The notes under the pieces: model-generated | The model's database searches: none | Told to the model about the DNA's origin: nothing | The model's input: the letters and a program-made list of their open reading frames with translations, nothing else | Shown: piece by piece, positions 8,698 through 17,092 of the stretch | Position numbering within the stretch: the stretch's first letter is position 1 | Layout of the letters: each line of letters starts with the position of its first letter | Origin: Paracoccaceae bacterium | Lineage (GTDB): Bacteria > Pseudomonadota > Alphaproteobacteria > Rhodobacterales > Rhodobacteraceae | Assembly: GCA_026706985.1 (NCBI GenBank) | Contig: JAPOXR010000069.1 | Coordinates: 1-51,013 of the forward strand | Reading direction: 5' to 3' | DNA: 51,013 nucleotides | Made by a program: the position numbers and the translations under genes

Positions 8698-8985
8698 ATG
8701 ATCATAAATCACCCCTTGCTCGGTCCGCGCGACGCGGCGGAATTCACCTATCTCGGCGATGTGTCACTGATCAACCGGCCGGACTGGAAGGATGCCGAGG
8801 CGGAGCGGAAGTTTCATGACTACCTGTATCTGCGCGATAACCCTGCCGGAGAGCACCGGGAATTATGGTATCACGAGCAGGGAGACAGATCATGGCTGGT
8901 GGTGACCCGTGACACGGTCACGCATGAAGTCAAGCGGGTTGAACTGGCCCGTGAGGCGGCCCTCGCCATGGGACGGGGCAAATGA
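8698..8985 (+). CDS. mgdB: N-methylglutamate dehydrogenase subunit B (sarcosine oxidase delta-like)
   Basis: Predicted 95-residue delta subunit. Sarcosine oxidase delta subunits bind zinc through an N-terminal CxxC and a later His/Cys. Here the first site reads NHPLLGPRD and the second EQGDRSWLVV, so all cysteines are absent; the protein contains no Cys at all. The rest of the fold signature is kept: EFTYLGD, YLRDNPAG and TRDTVTHEV. I recall the same Cys-free pattern in MgdB proteins, which supports assignment to N-methylglutamate dehydrogenase over sarcosine oxidase. It overlaps mgdC by four bases (ATGA). Confidence 0.82.
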   Translation: MIINHPLLGPRDAAEFTYLGDVSLINRPDWKDAEAERKFHDYLYLRDNPAGEHRELWYHEQGDRSWLVVTRDTVTHEVKRVELAREAALAMGRGK

Positions 8986-11924
8986 CGCAGCCGAACCGGG
9001 TAACAGGTGGTCTGATCAACCGCGATGCGGCGCTCGGATTTTCCTTCAACGGCAAATCCATGACCGGTCACCCCGGCGATACGCTGGCTTCGGCGCTGCT
9101 TGCCAACGGGCAGAAGCTTGTCGGACGCTCATTCAAATATCATCGCCCGCGCGGTATTTTCACCGCCGGCTCGGAAGAGCCGAACGCTCTCGTGCAGCTC
9201 CGCCGGGGTGGGCATTGCGAACCCAACAGCCGGGCGACGGTGGTGGAGTTGTTCGAAGGTCTCGCCGCCGAAAGCCAGAATCACCGGCCGTCACTCGAAT
9301 TCGACCTGATGGCGGTGAATGATCTGCTCTCACCGTTCCTGTCCGCCGGTTTTTATTACAAGACCTTCATGTGGCCGAAGCGGTTCTGGGAGCGGGTTTA
9401 CGAACCGGTCATCCGTGCCTCGGCCGGGCTCGGCAAGCTGTCCATGCTGGCTGATCCCGACCAGTATGACAAGGGTTTCCTGCATTGTGATCTGCTGGTC
9501 ATCGGTGCCGGTCCCGCCGGCCTGTCGGCGGCGCTGGCCGCCGGACGCGCCGGTGTGCGGGTCATCATTGCGGATGAGGATTTTTTGCCCGGCGGCAGGC
9601 TGAATCTCGAATCGCAATCCATCGACGGCGTTGCCGGCAGCGAATGGGCGGCAGCCTGTGCGGCTGAACTCGACAGCCTCGACAATGTGCGCTGCATGCG
9701 CAGAATGACAGTATTCGGAGCGTATGACCACGGGATATTCGGGGCTGTCGAACGGAAAACAGATCATCTTGCCGAATCCGCCGGCAAGCCGAGACAGATA
9801 TTGTGGCGGATTTACGCACAACGAAGTCTGGTCTGCACCGGCGCGACTGAACGTGCCATCGCCTTCGGCGGCAATGACCGTCCCAATGTGATGCTCGCCG
9901 GTGCGGCACGCGGTTTCCTCAACAGATTCGGTGTCGCTGCCGGCAGGCGTATCGCCGTTTTCACCAATAATGACTCCGGATGGCGGACCGCGGCGGATTT
10001 TGCCAAGGCGGGACTGGATGTCGCCGCCATCATTGATACGCGGGAAACGCCGAGGGTGAGCGGTCCCGGCGATGTCACCAATCTGCTTGGCCGACGGGTG
10101 GTTGCAACTTCCGGTCGGAAATCCATCCGCTCGATCACCCTGTCGGACGGGTTACGCCTTTCGGTTGACTGCCTTGCAGTTTCGGGCGGTTGGAGTCCGA
10201 ACCTGCAGCTCACCTGTCATAAGCGCAACCGACCGCGCTGGGAGGAACGGGTAGCGGCCTTTGTGCCGGGTTCGGATCCGGATCGTGGAATGCGGGTCGC
10301 CGGGGCCGTGGATGGGCAATTCACGCTGGCCGGATGCCTGCGCGCCGGGCAGGAAGCGGGTATCGGGGCGGCGGTTGAATTCGGGCGTGCCGCCCCAGCG
10401 CTTGAACTGCCCCGGGTGGAGGCCGAAGGCTGCGGCATCACCCCCTTCTGGCATGTTGCCGAAAGCCGCGGGCGCTGCTGGCTGGACCTGCAGAATGATG
10501 TGACTGTGAAGGATGTCGAGCTTTCGCATCGTGAAGGCTTCAAATCGGTCGAACATCTCAAGCGCTACACCACCTTGGGCATGGCAACCGATCAGGGCAA
10601 AACGGCGAATGTTCCGGCTCTTGCCATCATGGCTTCGCTCACCGGAACTTCGATCGAGAAGACCGGGACAACCATTTACCGGCCGCCCTATACGCCGGTC
10701 TCCATCGGCACTCTCGCCGGACGGTCACGCGGCCGGGAATTCCGCCCGACGCGGCTGACTCCGAGCCATGAATGGGCACACGCACGGGGTGCGGTTTTTG
10801 TCGAAGCCGGCAACTGGCTGCGCGCGCAATGGTTTCCCATCGAAGGCGAGACACATTGGCGCCAGAGTGTCGACCGTGAGGTGATTGCGACAAGACGCTC
10901 CGTCGGCATCTGCGATGTCACCACGCTCGGTAAGATCGATATTCAGGGACGTGACGCAAATCTGTTCCTGAACCGGGTTTATGCGAATGGCTTCGCGACA
11001 TTGGCGGTGGGGAGGGTGCGCTACGGGCTGATGCTACGCGAGGACGGAATTGCCTATGATGATGGCACAACGGCGCGGCTCGGTGACAACCATTATGTGA
11101 TGACAACCACAACCGCGAATGCCGTGCTGGTCTTCCGGCAGCTGGAATTCGCACGGCAATGTCTGTGGCCTGAATTGGACGTGCATTTGATTTCGGTGAC
11201 CGATGGATGGGCGCAATTCGCCGTCGCCGGCCCGAATTCGCGCGCCCTGCTCAGCAAGCTGGTCACGGAGGATATTTCAAATCATGCATTCCCCTTCATG
11301 GCCTGTGGCGATGTCACCCTGTGTGGAAAAGTTCCGGGGCGGCTGTTCCGTATCTCATTCTCGGGTGAACTCGCCTACGAGGTCGCGGTACCTTCGCGCT
11401 ACGGTAATTCGATGATGGCAACGCTGATGCAGGCGGGAGAGGAATTCGATGCGGTGCCCTATGGCACCGAGGCTTTGGGAGTTATGCGGATCGAAAAGGG
11501 CCATGCTGCCGGCAACGAGTTGAATGGTCACACGACCGCATTGAATCTCGGTCTCGGAAGAATGGTGTCACAGAAAAAAGACTGCATCGGCAATGTTCTG
11601 TCACGGCGGGAGGAAATGAACAGCCCGGACGCACTGCGCCTGATGGGTTTCCGTCCCGTCGACCGGGGCGAGGAACTCAGTGCCGGCGCGCATTTCTTTG
11701 CCAAGGGTGAGGCGCGTAACATGCAGAATGACCAGGGATGGCTGTCGTCGGCCGCATGGTCGCCGATACTGGGGCATTCGATCGGCCTCGGATTCATCCG
11801 GGACGGGGCCAATCGCATCGGCGGTGAGGTGATTGCCGCGGACCCGCTGCGCGGCAGGGAAGTGACGGCGGAAATCGTGTCGCCGCACTTTCTCGATCCG
11901 GAAGGGGAGCGCCTGCGTGGCTGA
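8982..11924 (+). CDS. mgdC: N-methylglutamate dehydrogenase subunit C (sarcosine oxidase alpha-like)
   Basis: Predicted 980-residue alpha subunit with the expected domain order. Residues about 10-110 are a 2Fe-2S-ferredoxin-like fold (FSFNGKSMTGHPGDTLASAL, KYHRPRG) without cluster cysteines. Residues about 170-550 are a FAD/NAD-binding region with LLVIGAGPAGLSAALAAGRAG and CTGATERAI. The C-terminal 390 residues are an aminomethyltransferase (GcvT)-like domain that in sarcosine oxidase binds folate and captures the methyl group as methylene-tetrahydrofolate. Motifs there include DVTTLGKIDIQGRDA and ALGVMRIEKGH. It starts inside the end of mgdB and overlaps mgdD by eight bases, indicating one transcript. 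Confidence 0.85.
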   Translation: MTQPNRVTGGLINRDAALGFSFNGKSMTGHPGDTLASALLANGQKLVGRSFKYHRPRGIFTAGSEEPNALVQLRRGGHCEPNSRATVVELFEGLAAESQNHRPSLEFDLMAVNDLLSPFLSAGFYYKTFMWPKRFWERVYEPVIRASAGLGKLSMLADPDQYDKGFLHCDLLVIGAGPAGLSAALAAGRAGVRVIIADEDFLPGGRLNLESQSIDGVAGSEWAAACAAELDSLDNVRCMRRMTVFGAYDHGIFGAVERKTDHLAESAGKPRQILWRIYAQRSLVCTGATERAIAFGGNDRPNVMLAGAARGFLNRFGVAAGRRIAVFTNNDSGWRTAADFAKAGLDVAAIIDTRETPRVSGPGDVTNLLGRRVVATSGRKSIRSITLSDGLRLSVDCLAVSGGWSPNLQLTCHKRNRPRWEERVAAFVPGSDPDRGMRVAGAVDGQFTLAGCLRAGQEAGIGAAVEFGRAAPALELPRVEAEGCGITPFWHVAESRGRCWLDLQNDVTVKDVELSHREGFKSVEHLKRYTTLGMATDQGKTANVPALAIMASLTGTSIEKTGTTIYRPPYTPVSIGTLAGRSRGREFRPTRLTPSHEWAHARGAVFVEAGNWLRAQWFPIEGETHWRQSVDREVIATRRSVGICDVTTLGKIDIQGRDANLFLNRVYANGFATLAVGRVRYGLMLREDGIAYDDGTTARLGDNHYVMTTTTANAVLVFRQLEFARQCLWPELDVHLISVTDGWAQFAVAGPNSRALLSKLVTEDISNHAFPFMACGDVTLCGKVPGRLFRISFSGELAYEVAVPSRYGNSMMATLMQAGEEFDAVPYGTEALGVMRIEKGHAAGNELNGHTTALNLGLGRMVSQKKDCIGNVLSRREEMNSPDALRLMGFRPVDRGEELSAGAHFFAKGEARNMQNDQGWLSSAAWSPILGHSIGLGFIRDGANRIGGEVIAADPLRGREVTAEIVSPHFLDPEGERLRG

Positions 11925-12486
11925 ATTCAATCTGACAGCTGAGCCGTTCCTGAAAGGCTATCACCGGCAATTCGACGGAGTCGGGCTGGTTGAGGCGGTT
12001 GATCTGCGGATTGCCTCCTTCGCCTGCCCGGCAGGTGCACCGGCGCAGCTTGAGGCACAGGCAAAAACCGGCTGGGGGATCGAACTGCCCGCACCCGGCG
12101 CGTCAAGCGGCTCCCTCTCCAATCAGCCGTTGGTCCTTGGAATGTCGCCGGATCAGTGGTTCGCCCTCTTTGCGGGTCAGAATGGGTACGCCAATGACAA
12201 ACTCCTCAGCGTGCTTGGCGCAACTGCCTATATCACCGATCAAACACATAATTGGGTGGCGCTGAAAATCTCCGGCAAATTGGCCCGGACGGCGCTGGAA
12301 CGCATCTGCCCGATTGATCTTGACCCGAACCGGTTCGTCCCCGGAACCGTGGCGCGGACGCTTATGGAACATCTTGGCTGCATCATCTTCGCTGCTGGAG
12401 AGGACGAGTATCTGCTCCTGTCGGCGAGTTCGTCGGCGAATTCATTCCTGCATGCGGTTGAGCAGTCAATCCACAATATTCTCTGA
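11917..12486 (+). CDS. mgdD: N-methylglutamate dehydrogenase subunit D (sarcosine oxidase gamma-like)
   Basis: Predicted 189-residue gamma subunit of the sarcosine-oxidase-like complex. This subunit family is poorly conserved but recognisable here by position, length and features such as QWFALF, the DQTHNWVALKISG segment and RICPIDLDP. In the known heterotetramer gamma resembles the GcvT folate domain and stabilises the alpha subunit. It begins inside mgdC (eight-base overlap). Its last 21 bases overlap, in convergent orientation, the end of the minus-strand ThDP enzyme gene, so no room remains for a dedicated terminator between them. Confidence 0.8.
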   Translation: MAEFNLTAEPFLKGYHRQFDGVGLVEAVDLRIASFACPAGAPAQLEAQAKTGWGIELPAPGASSGSLSNQPLVLGMSPDQWFALFAGQNGYANDKLLSVLGATAYITDQTHNWVALKISGKLARTALERICPIDLDPNRFVPGTVARTLMEHLGCIIFAAGEDEYLLLSASSSANSFLHAVEQSIHNIL

Positions 12487-14103
12487 ATTTCCGACGGCAC
12501 CGGTCAACCGGCCGGCATCGGCACGGATAATGGTCGGCCGGTCGGCGGTGAGCGCCGCACGCACCGCCTCACAGAGCCCGTCAATCGTAACCGCCTCCGC
12601 CGCCGGCAAGCCATAGGCGGCCGCCAAAGCGGCAAAATCCGGATTCATTATCCTGACCGAGCATGGCTCTATCTGTGCCTGCACCATGCTGTCGGCAATC
12701 TCCTGCAAGGCCTGATTATCCCAAAGGATGATCGGCAGTGGGACCGCTAACTCCGCCGCGGTTCCCAATTCCTGCATCGTATACTGAAATCCGTAATCAC
12801 CGGCGATGGCGACGACATCCCGGTCCGGCTCTCCGGCTTTGGCACCGATCGCCGCCGGCAATGCGTAGCCGAGTGTGCCGTAGCCATAGGGATGATGCCA
12901 TCCCCCGGGCCCGGCCGGCCGGACCACTTCTTTGGCGACATAGGCAAATTGCGTCATGTCGGAAAAAACCACCCCTGAATCGGGAATGGCTGACCACAAT
13001 GCTTCAGCCACGGCGGCGATGCCGGGACGCTCGGAATCGCAGGAGGCACGAAGGGCATTGCGGATTGCGGCAATCTCAAACGCCGACCAATCGGTTTCTT
13101 TGGCCGTCTTCCGTCTGTGTGCAAGAGCACTCAGGAAATGCCGCGCATCCGACAGGATCGGCAGATCATCGGGCTCTGAATGGGCCAGAACCTCGGCATC
13201 GATATCCACACGGATCATCGGTGCGCTGTGCCCCAGCCGGTCACGCCAAAGATCAACCTGCGACAATTCGGTGCCGACAGCGATCACCAGATCGGCTGAT
13301 GCGATGATGGCATGGCTTTCCGGCCGGGCCAGATAGGAGCCGAATCCAAGCGGATCGCCGGGCGGTATGATTCCCCTGCCGGCATAGGTCATGAAAGAAG
13401 CGGCATTTTCCATGCGCACCACTTCTCTGGCCTCCACGGTGGCGGCAACCGCACCGCCGCCGAAAATGAAAAGCGGGTAGCGGGCGCGGTTCAACCGTTC
13501 GGCGCAATCGTCGATGGCGGGCGCGTCGGCACGTGGCAGCGCCGGCGGAGCTATGCGGGGGAGACGCGGTGCACCGGAAGAGGCGAGGACATGCAACGGA
13601 ATATTGATGATTTTGGGCCGTGGTCTCGAATTGGTGAATTCCTCAAAGGCACGGTCAAGCAGATCAAATGCCTCTTCCGCCGACTCTGCGGTGAGACTCC
13701 AGTCGGCGACACTGTCTCCGGCGGCATCCTGATCCTTCAATTTATGCAGGTAACCGGTGCCCGGGCCGCGCTGCTCCGGATTCAGGCAGCTCGCAACGAC
13801 CAGCATCGGCACCGAATCGGAATAGGCCTGACCGATTGCAGTCAGCCCATTGGTCAATCCCGGTCCGGTGATCAGGAATGCCACACCCGGTTTTCCGGTT
13901 GCCCTTGCGTAGCCATCGGCCATGAAGCAGGCTCCCTGTTCGTGGCGCGCCAGAATATGGACGGGACCGTCATCGCCGAGACCGCGGTAAAGTTCCTGAT
14001 TATGCACACCCGGAATACCGAAAACGCATTCGACACCTTGCTGCCGCAGCATGCTGCGAAAACGCGTACCGAAAGCTGCGGCCCCGCCTGTCAGCCCTGC
14101 CAA
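12466..14103 (-). CDS. ThDP-dependent decarboxylase / acetolactate synthase-like enzyme
   Basis: Predicted 545-residue thiamine diphosphate enzyme with the three-domain acetolactate synthase architecture. The catalytic Glu is in ARHEQGACFMADGYARATG, followed by LITGPGLTNGLTAIGQAYSD. The cofactor motif near the C-terminus begins GDYGFQYTMQEL and ends with WDNQALQEI; the usual GDG is GDY here. The N-terminal FGIPGVHNQELYRGL resembles AruI-type 5-guanidino-2-oxopentanoate decarboxylases more than true acetolactate synthases. No small regulatory subunit is adjacent. The start is uncertain: a TTG at 14103 gives the family-like length and overlaps trkH by 13 bases, while an ATG at 14052 would shorten it by 17 residues. 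Confidence 0.78.
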   Translation of the reverse strand: MAGLTGGAAAFGTRFRSMLRQQGVECVFGIPGVHNQELYRGLGDDGPVHILARHEQGACFMADGYARATGKPGVAFLITGPGLTNGLTAIGQAYSDSVPMLVVASCLNPEQRGPGTGYLHKLKDQDAAGDSVADWSLTAESAEEAFDLLDRAFEEFTNSRPRPKIINIPLHVLASSGAPRLPRIAPPALPRADAPAIDDCAERLNRARYPLFIFGGGAVAATVEAREVVRMENAASFMTYAGRGIIPPGDPLGFGSYLARPESHAIIASADLVIAVGTELSQVDLWRDRLGHSAPMIRVDIDAEVLAHSEPDDLPILSDARHFLSALAHRRKTAKETDWSAFEIAAIRNALRASCDSERPGIAAVAEALWSAIPDSGVVFSDMTQFAYVAKEVVRPAGPGGWHHPYGYGTLGYALPAAIGAKAGEPDRDVVAIAGDYGFQYTMQELGTAAELAVPLPIILWDNQALQEIADSMVQAQIEPCSVRIMNPDFAALAAAYGLPAAEAVTIDGLCEAVRAALTADRPTIIRADAGRLTGAVGNSENIVD

Positions 14104-15539
14104 AACTTCACCGAAAGCAACGCATAGACGGCGGACAATTCCAGTCTGCCGGCAAGCATCAGGAATGTCAGCACCCATTTGGGAAAATTATCGAGTTCAG
14201 CAAATGTTCCGGTGGGGCCGATAATCGGGCCCAAACCCGGTCCTACATTTGCCAGCGCGGTCGCGGTGCCGGAAAGCGCAGTCACGAAATCCAGCCCGCT
14301 GAGTGCCAGCAGCATGGTGCCACCGGCGAGTGTGCCGATGAAAATGACAAAAAACACCAGCACCGAGCGCACGACGTCTCCCGGCACCTGCATGCCGGCA
14401 TAACGCGGGACAACAACGGCATGCGGCGATTTGATCTTCTGGATGCGGGCCTGAATCGCCGCAAAGAGGAGTTGAAAGCGGAAAATCTTCACCGAACAGC
14501 TGGTTGAACCGGCGCAACCTCCGATTAAACCGAGGGTAAAGAACAGCACGACCGGAAAACTTCCCCAACTCCCGTAATCGGCACTGACATAACCGGTGCC
14601 GGTCAGGATGGACATGCCGTTGAACAGGGATTGCCGGAAAGCGCGCTCAATTGGTTCTCCATTCACCAGTACCTGCCAGATCACCAGTGCCAGGATGACA
14701 ACAACGCACAGGCGGATGAAACTGCGGATCTGGGCGTCCCGGAACAGCGGCACGATGTTTTTGTTGGCCAGTTGGTAATATCTGAAAAACGGCAGTGATG
14801 CGAGAAACATGAAAGCCGGCGCGACATATTCGGTAGCCATCGGCAAATTCTGAAATGATGTGTCGTGGGTAGCGAAGCCGCCGGTTGCTACCGTGGTCAT
14901 CGTGTAGACTATAGCGTCAAAGATCTGCAATCCGGATGCCAGAAAGGCCAACAGACAGACAGCCGAGAGCAGCAGGTAGATCAATGAAATCCAGCGCGTG
15001 ACCTCCGCTGCCCGCGGCAAAATCGTTCCCAACGAATCATAGCTGTCCCAGCGGAACAGCTGCATGCCGCCAACCCGCAGCAGGGGTAGAAAAACCAGCG
15101 CCACAATGATGACGCTGACACCGCCTAACCATTGAAGCATACCGCGCCAGAGCAACAATCCTCTCGGCATTGCATCAAGACCGACGATCACTGTCGAGCC
15201 GGTTGTGGTAATTCCGGACATTGATTCAAACAGCGCATCGGTGAAAGACAGCTCGGACGCACCGAACATAAAGGGCAAGGCCCCGAACATCGGAATGACA
15301 ACGAAGACGCCGGTTGTCAGAATGAAAGTCTGGCGGATGGTGAGGCCGTCACCGACAGCATTCCTTGTCGAAAGTGCCATGCAGGTGCCGACGAGGAAGG
15401 TGAGCACCCCGGAAACCGCAAATGTTTTCCACTCACCGTTGCGGTGAATCATATCGACCAGCATGGGCACAAACATGGCGGAACCGAAACAGGCTACAAT
15501 CACTCCACAGACATAGGCTACCGGCCTGAAATCAATCAT
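14091..15539 (-). CDS. trkH: TrkH-family potassium uptake channel subunit
   Basis: Predicted 482-residue inner-membrane protein of the TrkH/KtrB superfamily, which forms the K+-conducting pore of Trk systems. Four pore-loop repeats with conserved glycines are visible: SGITTTGSTV, TTVATGGF, LTGTGYVS and ATALANVGPG. About ten hydrophobic segments surround them, and RLELSAVYAL near the C-terminus is typical. No TrkA partner lies in the window. Regulatory TrkA subunits are often unlinked in alphaproteobacteria, so function is still likely. It sits 27 bases after metZ on the same strand and overlaps the next gene slightly. Confidence 0.9.
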   Translation of the reverse strand: MIDFRPVAYVCGVIVACFGSAMFVPMLVDMIHRNGEWKTFAVSGVLTFLVGTCMALSTRNAVGDGLTIRQTFILTTGVFVVIPMFGALPFMFGASELSFTDALFESMSGITTTGSTVIVGLDAMPRGLLLWRGMLQWLGGVSVIIVALVFLPLLRVGGMQLFRWDSYDSLGTILPRAAEVTRWISLIYLLLSAVCLLAFLASGLQIFDAIVYTMTTVATGGFATHDTSFQNLPMATEYVAPAFMFLASLPFFRYYQLANKNIVPLFRDAQIRSFIRLCVVVILALVIWQVLVNGEPIERAFRQSLFNGMSILTGTGYVSADYGSWGSFPVVLFFTLGLIGGCAGSTSCSVKIFRFQLLFAAIQARIQKIKSPHAVVVPRYAGMQVPGDVVRSVLVFFVIFIGTLAGGTMLLALSGLDFVTALSGTATALANVGPGLGPIIGPTGTFAELDNFPKWVLTFLMLAGRLELSAVYALLSVKFWQG

Positions 15540-15566
15540 CGTCCACCATGATCCAGCACTTCAGCA

Positions 15567-16754
15567 CTACACAGCATCCAGAGCCCGGCTCAGATCGACA
15601 AGCAGGTCAGCCGGATCCTCAAGGCCCGCCGAGATCCGAACGACACCATCGGTGATTCCGAGGTGCAGACGCTGCTCAACTGTCAGCCGTTGGTGTGTAG
15701 TGGTCGCCGGATGGGTCACAATGCTCTTTGCGTCGGCGAAATTATTGGAAATCTGAAACAGGCTGAGTGCATTGATAAAGCGGAAGGCCGCATCACGCCC
15801 GCCATTCACCTCCAGCGTCAACACTGTTCCACCCTTCTGCATCTGCCCAGTCGCCAGACGTTGCTGCGGATGGCTCGGCAAATGCGGATATCGAACTTTG
15901 GCCACATTTGCGTGACTCTCAGCGCATTCCGCCAGCTGCAGGGCCGTGTCGGCCTGGCGGTGGCATCGCAACGACATCGTCTCCAGCCCCTTCAGCATGA
16001 TCCATGCGTTGAATGGGCTGATTGCACCGCCTGTATGCTTGACGAATGGCTCGAAGATCCGGCGGATGAATTCCTGTTCGCCGAGCACAATTCCACCGAG
16101 GCACCGTCCCTGCCCATCGACATGTTTCGTGGTCGAGTAAATGACAATATCCGCACCAAGATCACCGGTGCGCTGGAAGACCGGGGTTGCCAGTGCGTTG
16201 TCGACGATCAGCGTGGCGCCGACGCGGCGCGTGAGATCGGCGACATGCCGCAAATCGATCACTTCCAGCATCGGATTGGAAACCGTTTCCAAAAACACCG
16301 CCTTGGTTCCCGGCCGAATCGCCGACTGCCATTGCGCTGCATCTGTGCCATCCACCAGCTCGACCTCAACCCCGAAGCGGGGCAGAACCGACTCGACAAT
16401 AAACAGGCAGGAGCCGAACAAAGCCCGCGATGATACCAGCCGGTCTCCGGAAGACAGCAATGCGCACAGCGTTCCGTGCACGGCCGCCATACCCGAGCCG
16501 GTCGCAAAACCGTCCTCAACACCTTCCAGCGCCGCCATCCGCTCTTCGAACATCCGTACTGTCGGGTTGCCGTAGCGGGCGTAGATGAACTCGTCCTCGC
16601 CGCACTCAATGAATCGGGATTCCGCCTGCTCAGCGGATTCGTAGCTGAAACCCTGTGTCATAAAGATGGCCTCAGACATCTCGCCATACTGGCTTCTACG
16701 CGTGCCGGCATGCACGGCCTTGGTCTGCCAACCAGAATATTCGTCCGGATTCAT
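15567..16754 (-). CDS. metZ: O-succinylhomoserine sulfhydrylase
   Basis: Predicted 395-residue PLP enzyme of the Cys/Met metabolism family. MetZ makes homocysteine directly from O-succinylhomoserine and sulfide in methionine synthesis. Motifs are TKAVHAGTRRSQYGEMSEAI at the N-terminus, YARYGNPTVRMFEERMAALE, LVDNALATPVFQ, and the PLP lysine in STTKHVDGQGR. The NFADAKSIVTHPATTTH stretch near the C-terminus is characteristic of MetZ. The ATG at 16754 (NPDEYSGW) has AGGAG six bases upstream and is preferred over an ATG seven codons earlier. No SAM riboswitch pattern was recognised upstream. Confidence 0.92.
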   Translation of the reverse strand: MNPDEYSGWQTKAVHAGTRRSQYGEMSEAIFMTQGFSYESAEQAESRFIECGEDEFIYARYGNPTVRMFEERMAALEGVEDGFATGSGMAAVHGTLCALLSSGDRLVSSRALFGSCLFIVESVLPRFGVEVELVDGTDAAQWQSAIRPGTKAVFLETVSNPMLEVIDLRHVADLTRRVGATLIVDNALATPVFQRTGDLGADIVIYSTTKHVDGQGRCLGGIVLGEQEFIRRIFEPFVKHTGGAISPFNAWIMLKGLETMSLRCHRQADTALQLAECAESHANVAKVRYPHLPSHPQQRLATGQMQKGGTVLTLEVNGGRDAAFRFINALSLFQISNNFADAKSIVTHPATTTHQRLTVEQRLHLGITDGVVRISAGLEDPADLLVDLSRALDAV

Positions 16755-16993
16755 GATCGCTCCTGGAATCCCCAATTTGATATTAGCGGATATTCAGAAC
16801 ATTGCCACGACCCTGTGAGCGGCCTATCACCCGCTGGAGCTGGATGGTTGAGTCCGGTCACCATTCTGGCCGAGAACGACAATCCCGAACCTGGCGTGCC
16901 GGACCAGTATGAACGGGTTCAGGGGGAGGCATCGACCCTGACGCTATTGCACGCAGCATTACGTCCGGTGACCCTCTACAGGCGGGGCGCTAG

Positions 16994-17010
16994 CCCGAAT
17001 TTCTCTTACC
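16994..17010 (+). repeat. IS1380-type left terminal inverted repeat
   Basis: CCCGAATTTCTCTTACC; 14 of 17 bases match the inward-read right end at 18673-18689. Confidence 0.8.
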
Positions 17011-17092
17011 CAAGGTTGTGGAACAGGGGAGATGCTGTTATAAGCTGTTGAATTATCGAAACAAACGGCTCAAACAGCGGGGTCTCCCCTTG

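Noticed and set aside
16755-16993. Possible SAM-II type riboswitch before metZ
   Set aside because: The spacer was read on the metZ strand for the conserved pseudoknot segments and none could be matched; the IS insertion also shortens the leader.
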